Positions 7,153 to 14,839 of a stretch of 19,170 nucleotides of DNA are shown one piece after another. The notes below the pieces were generated by a model. It did not search any database. It was not told the DNA's origin and was given only the letters and a program-made list of their open reading frames with translations. How positions within the stretch are numbered: position 1 is the stretch's first letter; every line of letters starts with the position of its first letter. Source of the stretch: Bacteriovoracaceae bacterium (GTDB lineage: Bacteria > Bdellovibrionota > Bacteriovoracia > Bacteriovoracales > Bacteriovoracaceae). A program made the position numbers and the translations under genes. The stretch spans positions 1-19,170 of the forward strand of contig CANEVK010000009.1 in assembly GCA_947442115.1 (NCBI GenBank), given 5' to 3'.

Positions 7153-8175
7153 ATGAAGTGGTTAAGTCTCGGTCTTTTAGTTATCCTTTCCGGCTGTGCT
7201 CAAGTCACTAGTCTTAATATGCAAAAACACGAATTTGGTATTTTACCCACCAAAATCATTTGGTTTCAAATAGCTGGACTTGAGGAAGAACAATTGGCGA
7301 TGCTGAGATTCCAATTGGCCGCAGAAAGAAAAACATCTTTTGAGGACAGTACCTGTATTGGAAAATCCTGGTCCTATAATCTGTATAATCTTCGCCCAAG
7401 TGCTGAATCTAGTTTTCTTTCTCAGCTCACTGGAAAAAAGAATATAAAGATGAGTTGTGAGGATACTGAACATCGACCTATCTGGAGCTATCTTGGTAGC
7501 AATGGTTATAAGACAGCAATCCTAGAGATTGGAGCAAATTCTCAACAATCACTCATGAGTATGAAGGCCTGCGCTGAAAAAGGTGAGGGGTTTCTCGGTT
7601 CACTTTATTTTTGGGTCAGAAAAGAGGGAGCAACAGGAAGCGATACTTTTCATTATCGCGAACCAATCGTCTTTGAAGGGCAAAAAGTATTTTACGATAA
7701 AACGTGTGATAAGACTCAGTGCTTTTCTACCATTACAGATAACTATAAGTTTATATATGAAAATTTTAAAAGATACTCCAAGAAGAATCTCATGATCATC
7801 AGAGATTTTAGTTATCTTGCGGCCATCGAGAAAAAGGACTTTTTTAAGGCGAAGGGGATTTTAAATGACATCGACCTAAGTCTCAATGAGGCACTCAAAG
7901 AAACTAAAAGCTCAGTTGATACATTGGTTGTCGTGACGTCTGGTGACTCTCGATTTATGGATTTACCAGATCAAGGGCGTGCTTGGGCAGACTATGAAAA
8001 GAATAATACTCCACCCCAAATGAAAAGGTCAAAGCTCACAAATTTAGTGATTGCTTCTGGTGCTCGAGCAGAGAATTTTTGTGGATTCTATGAAGATTCT
8101 CAGATTCTAGAAAGAATTTTAAGTGGACCAAAACAACTTGGTCTTGAACTTAAATTCTTAAATCCTTTTAAGTAA
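7153..8175 (+). CDS. Lipoprotein, possibly an inactive alkaline phosphatase/sulfatase-fold domain
   Basis: A lipoprotein signal peptide is clear: MKWLSLGLLVI then L12-S-G-C15, so Cys15 is the lipidated residue. The next residue is Ala, not Asp, which favours the outer membrane if the E. coli rule applies. The mature part shows the segment order of alkaline phosphatase/sulfatase proteins: a hydrophobic strand with Gly (IIWFQIAGL), a WSYLGSNGYKTAILEIG stretch like the 'L...GY.T...GK' strand, and late TLVVVTSGDSR where active members have TSDHG. The metal-binding Asp and His residues appear to be missing, so any such domain is probably non-catalytic. This fold assignment is only a pattern impression. 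AAGGAG lies five bases before the ATG, and the ATG directly follows the TGA of the membrane protein gene. The stop TAA is immediately followed by the reverse complement of the hslO stop. Confidence 0.82.
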   Translation: MKWLSLGLLVILSGCAQVTSLNMQKHEFGILPTKIIWFQIAGLEEEQLAMLRFQLAAERKTSFEDSTCIGKSWSYNLYNLRPSAESSFLSQLTGKKNIKMSCEDTEHRPIWSYLGSNGYKTAILEIGANSQQSLMSMKACAEKGEGFLGSLYFWVRKEGATGSDTFHYREPIVFEGQKVFYDKTCDKTQCFSTITDNYKFIYENFKRYSKKNLMIIRDFSYLAAIEKKDFFKAKGILNDIDLSLNEALKETKSSVDTLVVVTSGDSRFMDLPDQGRAWADYEKNNTPPQMKRSKLTNLVIASGARAENFCGFYEDSQILERILSGPKQLGLELKFLNPFK

Positions 8176-9006
8176 TTAGTTCCCCTGAACGTCAGATTTT
8201 TGAATCTGATATTCTTTGCGGCAATAGTCGCATTTTATGTTGATGCTATCTTTTCCCTCGAAAAGATGATCAATGTCTTGTGAATAAAGACCGCGCAAGT
8301 TGAGCACCATTCTTTCCTGAGAGCAAGGGCAGTAGAAGGAAATTTGGCGAGACCCAAGATAAGTATAACCATGATCCTCGAAGTTTTTTACAATCTTCTC
8401 AATATCATCAGTGCCAAGTTTAAAGACAGTCTGAAAAAAAGCTTCGTTCTTTTTAATGTATTCCTTACGGCCAACGCTTTCATCATTGATTGTATTTACA
8501 TTCAGAGGAGGAAGTTTAGTGACCATGACAGATTGATCACTTTGAGCGGCTACAATCACCTCTGAATTAGTCTGATAGGAGTCACACAAAACCTTATTAA
8601 TAACCTCATCAGTATTGACACCTTTGAGCTCAAGCATGGAAGTGTAGGGAGATTTATTACTGGTAAAAATTTTTGTGATTCTCATCTGGCCCGTAATTTT
8701 TTCTGGAAATTCATTAAAATCCTCAGGGAGGAGGAGTGTTCTGGTATGGCCAGCATTATTAGTTTCAATTTTAAGTCTAAAATAGGGGTCCTCAGAATCG
8801 ATATAAAGACCCAAACTTTCACCAGGCTTGAGAAAAAAAATAATAGGTAAAAGACCCAAGAATGCTTCACGAAAATAGGAAAATCCCTGACCTTTCATAG
8901 GATGAAGCAGGACAAGATCATGGATGAGTTTTTGTCCTTCGAGAAAATTAATATTAAAACCGTTCTTATGATCAAGAAAACTATATAAGCGACTAATGGC
9001 CAGCAT
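8176..9006 (-). CDS. hslO: Hsp33 redox-regulated holdase chaperone
   Basis: Hsp33 is a cytoplasmic chaperone that binds unfolding proteins when oxidants release its zinc and form two disulfides. The C-terminal redox switch is complete. With the start used here (276 residues) the zinc cysteines are C226-P-C228 and C259-DY-C262, a CxC-X30-CxxC arrangement inside the family range. They are followed by RKEYQI, the usual hydrophobic end. The N-terminal domain shows the family pattern: a Leu-rich opening (LYSFLDHKNGFNINF), a helix at 'AFLGLLPIIFFLKPGESLGLYI', and the NNAGHTRTLLLPE turn where other members have G.vRg. The sequence is divergent. I chose ATG 9004-9006, which has AGGAG six bases upstream. 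The ATG at 9025-9027 lacks a ribosome site and lies before the predicted transcript start. Length matches the family (about 280-290). Confidence 0.9.
   Translation of the reverse strand: MLAISRLYSFLDHKNGFNINFLEGQKLIHDLVLLHPMKGQGFSYFREAFLGLLPIIFFLKPGESLGLYIDSEDPYFRLKIETNNAGHTRTLLLPEDFNEFPEKITGQMRITKIFTSNKSPYTSMLELKGVNTDEVINKVLCDSYQTNSEVIVAAQSDQSVMVTKLPPLNVNTINDESVGRKEYIKKNEAFFQTVFKLGTDDIEKIVKNFEDHGYTYLGSRQISFYCPCSQERMVLNLRGLYSQDIDHLFEGKDSINIKCDYCRKEYQIQKSDVQGN
8192..8209. repeat. Inverted repeat just past the convergent stop codons, weak terminator candidate
   Basis: TCAGATT and AATCTGA form a perfect seven-base stem with a four-base loop (TTTG), 17 bases after the lipoprotein stop and inside the last codons of hslO. 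No proper T-tract follows on either strand (TATTCTTTG on plus), so it would be a poor intrinsic terminator. It is still the only hairpin at this convergent junction. Confidence 0.3.
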
Positions 9007-9012
9007 GGGAGA

Positions 9013-9055
9013 CTCCTGATATTTCATTTTATCACAATTACCCCTTTTTTGTTAA
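9013..9055 (-). promoter_or_regulatory. hslO promoter and ribosome binding site
   Basis: On the minus strand, TTAACA (plus 9050-9055, five of six to the -35 consensus) is followed after 18 bases by an extended -10, TGaTAAAAT (hexamer at plus 9026-9031). Transcription should start near 9019. AGGAG at plus 9013-9017 lies six bases before the ATG at 9004-9006. The resulting leader is only about 13 bases, but every element is well spaced, and the set excludes the upstream ATG at 9027. Confidence 0.6.
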
Positions 9056-9074
9056 TCTTTCTCTTTGAAATAGG

Positions 9075-9080
9075 TACAAT
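9075..9080 (+). promoter_or_regulatory. Possible -10 box for the addB-addA unit
   Basis: TACAAT matches five of six -10 bases. Its best -35 (TTGTTA, 9049-9054) is 20 bases away, which is long. The transcript would start close to 9087, two to six bases before the first start codons at 9090/9093. This suggests a leaderless or nearly leaderless message, in keeping with the absence of a Shine-Dalgarno site. Confidence 0.3.
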
Positions 9081-9089
9081 GATCTCACT

Positions 9090-11489
9090 ATGATGCATCT
9101 GGTTTATTTTTCTCAAAGATCCCAACTCTTTGAATTTTTCCAAAATCTCAGTGGCCCAAAAAAGATTATGGCCCCAAGCCCGGCCAAAGCTGATGGGATC
9201 CGGACTGGTTTTAAGGCGGGGGAAGACTTAGATGTCGTGACGATTTCTAAATTTACCTCTGATATTCTCAAATCTCTAGGCCATGAAGCCACAGAAATTC
9301 CCCTCAAGAGAAAAGCTGAGTTACTCTTGATCTTTGGATTTCTGAAAGATCGCCATCTGCCCGAATTAGGTTTTGAGCAATTTATGCAGGCCTATAATTT
9401 ATTCTCTGACCTAAGAAGCTTTTCGCTTTCCATTGATGCTCTTTCGACCGTATTGGAAGAACAGTCACCAGAGATTCAAAAAGCTGTTCAATTGTTTTTT
9501 ACTTTAATGCAAATTACAGGAAATCTTGATGAGCATGGGGCCTATCATTTTATTGCTGAACAACTGAGATCAGGAGAGGAAAAAGAGGAGCTTAAGAAAA
9601 ATTACATTTTTTGGGGATTCCAACATCTCAATGGGCAACAGGTCGATTTGCTCAAAGCCTTGAGTATTAGATATGACGTCTATCTCCCTTTTCCACTAGA
9701 ACTTAAAGATAAGGTTAAACGAACCGACTGGATTTACTGGTTGAAAGATTCAAAAACTATAGAAACACTTCTGCCTAAGGTTGAGCGTTCTCCAAAAGCC
9801 CATTGGATCAAGGTGAACTCCAGAGAAATTTCTAAAACTTTAAGGCGATTACCAAGTCTTCCGTCACAAATTGTTCTGGGAGTTTCAAAAACCACTGAGT
9901 CTTTTATTGATTATATACCCTCTCGATCTGTTTCATTTAAGATCCCAATCCTGGCGGTAGAAGCTGAAATACTCATGCTTTATGATGAGCTTAAAGTTCA
10001 GACAGAAAGTTTTAGGCAGATTGAGCACTTGCGGGATTTTTTTGTTCAGAAGAGAGCTCAGCTTGTAAAAAATAATCAATCAAATCACTATAGAAAGTTG
10101 AAGGCGATTGAACTTTATATAGCTGCTCTACATTTTATAAGAGAGCAAACCGATGAAGAGATTAAAGTAAATTATTTCTTTATTAAACTCCTTAAGGAAG
10201 TCGTGCTGCTTAATCAGCCTCGGACTTCTTTTGTACCTGTTGCCTCAGCTCAAAAGACGATCGAATTAAAAGATATGTCCTCGCTAGAGGAAGTTAAACA
10301 TGGAAAGCCTGTGCTTTTTTGCCTTGATGAGCGCTTTGATGAGATTCAGGGCCTAGGGCAAAATTATACTGAATCTATTCAAAAGGCTCTTTCAACTTTG
10401 GGGCCCATGAAGCGGCCAGAGTTAGAGCTGCTTTTTAAACAATGGGAGTTTCATAATATCCTCTCGGATTGTGATGCGACTATTTTAATGTCTGAGACCA
10501 TTCTCAAGCATAGTCTGGTTTGGAAAAAAATGTTTAATGGCGTTGACCTAATGGCCAGGGAATTAGAGTCTCAAGAAAATGATTCTCAACTAAAGGATCA
10601 TCTTCTTTCAGCGGTCGTCAAAAAATATGAGGGCAGCTTCTCCGCAAGCAAACTTCAAACATACCTAGATTGTCCAAGAAAGTTCTATTTTAATTATGTT
10701 GAAAAAATATTTCCTCAGGTCAGTCTTGAGAAGGATTTTGATAGTCTTACGGCGGGATCCATTTCTCATAAAATTATCGAAGAATTTTATCTTCAGAATA
10801 TGCAACTTGAAGATCTGGAAAAACTGACTCAAAAAGTGATGAATGACTTTATAAATTTGCAGAAGGTTCATTTAGCTCAAGATAAATACCTTAAGCATCA
10901 ACTTGTTTTTAATCACCGTGCTGGTAATGGCATTCAGTTCTTAAAAAAGATTGAAGAAGTTTTGGGACAAGGGATTGAATGGAAGAATGAAAAAGAATTT
11001 AAACTAGCCTCTCCTTTTGCCTTAAATGGCAAAATCGACTGTATGGCAGAAAGTGGAGATATCGTTTTTCTTTTAGACTTTAAGTCGACTAAATTTTCTG
11101 CTTCAACGAGTAAGCAGGTTGAGACATTCGAGGGACTTCAGCTCTGGGTTTATGCACTGGCCTCAGCATGTGAAATCAAAAATTTTTCACATAAATCCAT
11201 TGTAATGGGTTTTATCTCTTTAGATAATCCCTCAGAGTCAAATTTACTTTTCTCTGATCCAGCTCTTTTTGAAAAGTTCAAGGCGGCGAAGTTTTCTAAG
11301 GCCCATCTTTTTAAAACTCCTTTTCCAGAGATCTTTAAAGAGGCCCAGACTAAAATTGAATCAGTAAAAAAATCCATCGAAGAGGATACGCGGTTTTTGG
11401 CCAATCCAAAAAAATTAGATGTATGTAAATTCTGTGATTTAAATAAAATTTGCATTAAAAGTGAGATGAGTCTTGAGTCGATCACCTAA
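9090..11489 (+). CDS. addB: AddB-type recombination nuclease subunit with iron-sulfur staple
   Basis: This is the probable AddB partner of an AddAB (RecBCD-like) enzyme that resects double-strand breaks for recombination. The C-terminal PD-(D/E)XK nuclease is intact: H560 in GSISHKII, D650 in KIDCM, D663-F-K665 in LLDFKST, and Q684xxxY688. An iron-sulfur staple brackets it, with C528 (DCPRKFY) and the terminal C779-X2-C782-X5-C788, the exact AddB cysteine layout. The N-terminal 500 residues keep a helicase-like shape (opening HLVYFSQRSQLFEFF; KHGKPVLFCLDERF where AddB/RecB proteins have vfvlGl.eg.fP). However, there is no Walker A GxGKT: the place reads IMAPSPAKADGIR, so this half is not expected to hydrolyse ATP. 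At 799 residues it is short for AddB (B. subtilis about 1160). The ATG at 9090 (or 9093) has no ribosome site. It overlaps addA by 17 bases. Confidence 0.85.
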   Translation: MMHLVYFSQRSQLFEFFQNLSGPKKIMAPSPAKADGIRTGFKAGEDLDVVTISKFTSDILKSLGHEATEIPLKRKAELLLIFGFLKDRHLPELGFEQFMQAYNLFSDLRSFSLSIDALSTVLEEQSPEIQKAVQLFFTLMQITGNLDEHGAYHFIAEQLRSGEEKEELKKNYIFWGFQHLNGQQVDLLKALSIRYDVYLPFPLELKDKVKRTDWIYWLKDSKTIETLLPKVERSPKAHWIKVNSREISKTLRRLPSLPSQIVLGVSKTTESFIDYIPSRSVSFKIPILAVEAEILMLYDELKVQTESFRQIEHLRDFFVQKRAQLVKNNQSNHYRKLKAIELYIAALHFIREQTDEEIKVNYFFIKLLKEVVLLNQPRTSFVPVASAQKTIELKDMSSLEEVKHGKPVLFCLDERFDEIQGLGQNYTESIQKALSTLGPMKRPELELLFKQWEFHNILSDCDATILMSETILKHSLVWKKMFNGVDLMARELESQENDSQLKDHLLSAVVKKYEGSFSASKLQTYLDCPRKFYFNYVEKIFPQVSLEKDFDSLTAGSISHKIIEEFYLQNMQLEDLEKLTQKVMNDFINLQKVHLAQDKYLKHQLVFNHRAGNGIQFLKKIEEVLGQGIEWKNEKEFKLASPFALNGKIDCMAESGDIVFLLDFKSTKFSASTSKQVETFEGLQLWVYALASACEIKNFSHKSIVMGFISLDNPSESNLLFSDPALFEKFKAAKFSKAHLFKTPFPEIFKEAQTKIESVKKSIEEDTRFLANPKKLDVCKFCDLNKICIKSEMSLESIT

Positions 11490-14400
11490 TTCAGAACAAT
11501 TATTGGCGATAAATCACCAAGGGGGAGTTCTTCTCAAAGCGGGAGCTGGTTCAGGTAAAACTTTTGTGCTTGTGGAACACATTTACTATCTCTGCCAAAC
11601 TTGGGTTGAATCGTTTAAAAAGCGTCCACAGGGTAGTTTTGAAGACCATATCCGCCTGCATTTTTCCCAAGTTGTGATGATGACATTTACTAAAAAGGCT
11701 GCCGGTGAAATGAGTATTCGACTGGCCGAAAAATTTCAGGAACTGGCCCAAGAGCAGTCAGCTGACCAGGCCTATTGGATGATTATTCAAGACAATTTGC
11801 CCCTTCTCTTAGTGACGACCATTGATGGCTATTGCCGTAAACTCATTACTTCAGGATATTTTCCTCATCTCTCAAGCGAAGCTAAAATCATTTTTAATGC
11901 TGAAAGAAAAGATCAAGTCGGAGAGCTGGTTGATCTGTGGTTTAATTTAAAATCAACTCAGTATGAGCAATCACTTCTTGATATCGTTATAAGAGAAAAA
12001 GAATCACTTCTAAAAGCCTTTACGGGAATCTTTAGTGATCCAGGTCTTCGCCTTTCTTGGAAAAAATTTAATCCAGAGGTTTCCCATCCGCAAAAATTGG
12101 GGCAGATGATAAAGCAATCATTTCAGCTTAATGATTTTGATAATCAGCTGGCGGCCATTGCGATGCTGGACCTCCCAGAGGATTCTGAGCGCAGTGCCTT
12201 TGAAAAATCCATGGCAGAAATTCAGAGCTTAGGCTTAAGCGAAGTCAATTCAATAGAGGCTTTAGAAAAATTTTATCTCTACTTGAGTTCAAAAACCTTT
12301 CAACCAGAAAGAACGGCAGCAAAAAAGTGTGTTGAATATACCAGGGCCCATGAGGCCCGTGCCCTTTTTAAAAAATGGGTCCTTAGTTGGTACGGCTCGG
12401 TTAAGCCTTACCAAGAGCACTATGAGAGCAAAATTCTTCCATGGATTCAGGTCTGCTCAGATATTTTTCATTGGATAGACCAGGGACTTGATCCCAATCT
12501 TGGTTTGACCTTTGGTGATATTGAATATCTGGTGGCGATTGGACTTGAAAACAAAGTTGATCGAGATAGGATTCAAAAAACTTTTCATTATTTTATTGTG
12601 GATGAATTTCAAGATACTTCTGCTCTCCAATTTAAAATTATCAGATCTCTCATTGAAGATGATTTCAAGCGTCTCTTCTGCGTGGGAGATGCTAAACAGG
12701 CCATTTATGGCTTTCGCGGTGGTGAACTCTCAGTTTTTCAAGATTGTGCGGAACTTGTGCCAATGTTGAGAACACTGGCCAATAACTATCGCTCACTGCC
12801 TGAGATTATTAAATTTAACAATTCACTTTTTAGAACCGTATTACCTCTCGGGCAAGATTTCACTGGCCATGATCCATTTACTGTCGCCTCTGAAGATCAG
12901 AATGTGCCCAAAGAGATTGAATCGAATGAGCTTCAAGGTGAAATAGAGATTTTAAGCCTAAAAATTCAGCGTGACATCGAAGAAGAGGGAAAATTTAAAA
13001 CGGAACATATTAACCGCCTAGAGGCTTTTGCTATTGCCCAATCTCTGAAAAAGCAGAGGGAGCTCTATCCCCAGCAGGTTTGTACCGTTCTTTATAAGAA
13101 GTTAAAACCAAGCATGGATCTTATCCGTTATCTCATGCAGGCCGATATTGGTTTTACGGCACAATACAAGATTGATCTTTTAGATGATCCTCTTATGGGA
13201 ATATTTTTAACACTCTTGAAGCGAAAATTTGATTCTCAGGATAAATCAAAGAATCAATATCCCCTCATCGTCATAGAAAACTATATCAAGATTTTAAATC
13301 TTTCTGCCAAGGTGAGTGTTGAGGATCTGGAAAAGTTTGAAAATGATCTTATTTATTGGGGAATTGTTCCCGCCTTTAGGAAATTTATCCATAAGCTAGG
13401 TCTCACGAATGAAAATTCAGATATTAATTTTGAAGAAATTGAGACCATCGCAAGCATTTATCATCAAGATCCTGAATCCATTATGACTCAGCTTTCAAAG
13501 GGAGATAATGAAAGAATAAGTCTGGAGTTACGCTGGGGACAATCATCGGCCATGGTTCAAATGATGTCGGCCCATGCCTCTAAGGGACTGGAGTTTGACA
13601 CGGTTTACCTCGGTGGTATTTATACCAATGGTAAGGAGATGAATGATGGAGGTTTATTTGGTGAACTTCCAGCAAGTTTTAAGTGGTATATGGATCTTTC
13701 TCAGAGAGATAAGCGGGATTCTCCCTTTTATCTCTATGAAAATGAATTAGCTCAATACAAAAATTTCTCCGAATCAAAACGACTTTTTTATGTCGCCTGT
13801 ACTCGCGCAAAAAAGAAACTGATCTGGGTTGACTTAGAACTTCCGGAAGGATCTTTTAGTATTCCAGGGAATAGCTGGATTGATGGTTTAAAAACTTGGC
13901 TTAATCAAGAAGCGATGGCCGAATGTAAAGATTCTCTGGCTTTTACTGAGATGGATTCTGAAACCGCTCAAAAAGAATTAAACACCAAGACCAGGCCTCA
14001 ACTTCCCCTTTTCTTTCATGACTCCGTCGGAGTGGTGGATAAAGGTGTAGGGGAGAGTGAGCTTTTTATCTCTGGGGAATTAAGTGTCACAAAATTAAAT
14101 GCCCTGGTTGATTGCCCCAGAAAATTTTATCTCCAAAATACTCTCAAACTTAAGCCTTCAGATGATCTTGAGATGAGTTTTGATAATTCAATCGATGAAG
14201 CCGAGGAACTGGCGAATCTTGTTCGCTCTTCATCAGGACGCGGAACTTATATTCACGAACAAATTGCACGAGGAATAGAGCGTAATTTTGTTGTTCCCCT
14301 AGAAAGTTTCGATCAAGAGCATCATCATCCTATTAAATGGGCCTTGGATTTAGCAAAAAATCATCATCAAGAATTTGAGCTCATCTCAGAAAAATCGATT

Positions 14401-14766
14401 AAATTTAAATTTTTTAATTTTATGATCTCGGGAATACCTGATCTTCTTCTCATGCCTAAAGCTCATCAAAATGCTCAGATTTGGGATTTTAAAACTGGCC
14501 GAATCACTCAGGAAAATTTAGCTCATTATTGGATTCAGCTCAAAGTTTACGCCTACGCTTTATATACCCTTGGTCGGGTGGATTCTAGCTCAGAAATAGA
14601 ACTAAAATTAGTTTTTGTAGACCAAGAAAAGATCCTGGAGGAAAAAGTCTCATGGATTCAGGTCCAAGATGATCTTTATCCGCTTTGGACTTCACAAAAT
14701 GAGCCTTGGAAAATAAAAACTGATCATTGTGGTCAATGTCCTTATGGTGATATTTGCCCTCGTTAA
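11473..14766 (+). CDS. addA: AddA-type UvrD-family helicase-nuclease (TTG start)
   Basis: This is the helicase-nuclease subunit of an AddAB/RecBCD-like break-repair enzyme, acting on DNA ends in the cytoplasm. All superfamily 1 motifs are present: Walker A AGAGSGKT (23-30), motif Ia MMTFTKKAAGEM, Walker B/II VDEFQDT (D377-E378), III GDAKQAIYGFRGG, IV NNYRSLPE, V SAHASKGLEF (699-708) and VI RLFYVACTRAKKK (R770, R778). The C-terminal nuclease has H928, D990 (GIPDLL), D1005-F-K1007 and Q1022xxxY1026. It also carries C881 (DCPRKFY) and a terminal C1086-X2-C1089-X5-C1095, an iron-sulfur staple that B. subtilis AddA lacks. Length (1097) is near normal. The start must be TTG at 11473: a TGA in the same frame lies two codons upstream, and Walker A begins at residue 23. 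The ribosome site is weak, so translation is probably coupled to addB through the 17-base overlap. Confidence 0.9.
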   Translation: MSRSPNSEQLLAINHQGGVLLKAGAGSGKTFVLVEHIYYLCQTWVESFKKRPQGSFEDHIRLHFSQVVMMTFTKKAAGEMSIRLAEKFQELAQEQSADQAYWMIIQDNLPLLLVTTIDGYCRKLITSGYFPHLSSEAKIIFNAERKDQVGELVDLWFNLKSTQYEQSLLDIVIREKESLLKAFTGIFSDPGLRLSWKKFNPEVSHPQKLGQMIKQSFQLNDFDNQLAAIAMLDLPEDSERSAFEKSMAEIQSLGLSEVNSIEALEKFYLYLSSKTFQPERTAAKKCVEYTRAHEARALFKKWVLSWYGSVKPYQEHYESKILPWIQVCSDIFHWIDQGLDPNLGLTFGDIEYLVAIGLENKVDRDRIQKTFHYFIVDEFQDTSALQFKIIRSLIEDDFKRLFCVGDAKQAIYGFRGGELSVFQDCAELVPMLRTLANNYRSLPEIIKFNNSLFRTVLPLGQDFTGHDPFTVASEDQNVPKEIESNELQGEIEILSLKIQRDIEEEGKFKTEHINRLEAFAIAQSLKKQRELYPQQVCTVLYKKLKPSMDLIRYLMQADIGFTAQYKIDLLDDPLMGIFLTLLKRKFDSQDKSKNQYPLIVIENYIKILNLSAKVSVEDLEKFENDLIYWGIVPAFRKFIHKLGLTNENSDINFEEIETIASIYHQDPESIMTQLSKGDNERISLELRWGQSSAMVQMMSAHASKGLEFDTVYLGGIYTNGKEMNDGGLFGELPASFKWYMDLSQRDKRDSPFYLYENELAQYKNFSESKRLFYVACTRAKKKLIWVDLELPEGSFSIPGNSWIDGLKTWLNQEAMAECKDSLAFTEMDSETAQKELNTKTRPQLPLFFHDSVGVVDKGVGESELFISGELSVTKLNALVDCPRKFYLQNTLKLKPSDDLEMSFDNSIDEAEELANLVRSSSGRGTYIHEQIARGIERNFVVPLESFDQEHHHPIKWALDLAKNHHQEFELISEKSIKFKFFNFMISGIPDLLLMPKAHQNAQIWDFKTGRITQENLAHYWIQLKVYAYALYTLGRVDSSSEIELKLVFVDQEKILEEKVSWIQVQDDLYPLWTSQNEPWKIKTDHCGQCPYGDICPR

Positions 14767-14775
14767 AACAGGAAC

Positions 14776-14803
14776 TTGCACCTCACTCACAGCATGTTAG
14801 AAT
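14776..14803 (+). promoter_or_regulatory. Extended -10 promoter of the barrel/TPR operon
   Basis: TTGCAC (14776-14781) is followed after 16 bases by TAGAAT (14798-14803), preceded by TG one base upstream (TGtTAGAAT), a good extended -10. Transcription would start near 14810, giving a leader of about 30 bases to the ATG at 14840. A GTTAGA/TCTAAC inverted repeat (14796-14801 with 14821-14826) overlaps the -10 and spans the start site. It could be an operator half-site pair or chance. Confidence 0.6.
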
Positions 14804-14839
14804 TTTAGAAGATAGTAAAGTCTAACAAGTGAAGTAAAC

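Noticed and set aside
11150..11485. 111-codon minus-strand open frame
   Set aside because: It runs antisense to the AddB nuclease and cysteine motifs, which are plainly the real coding sequence.
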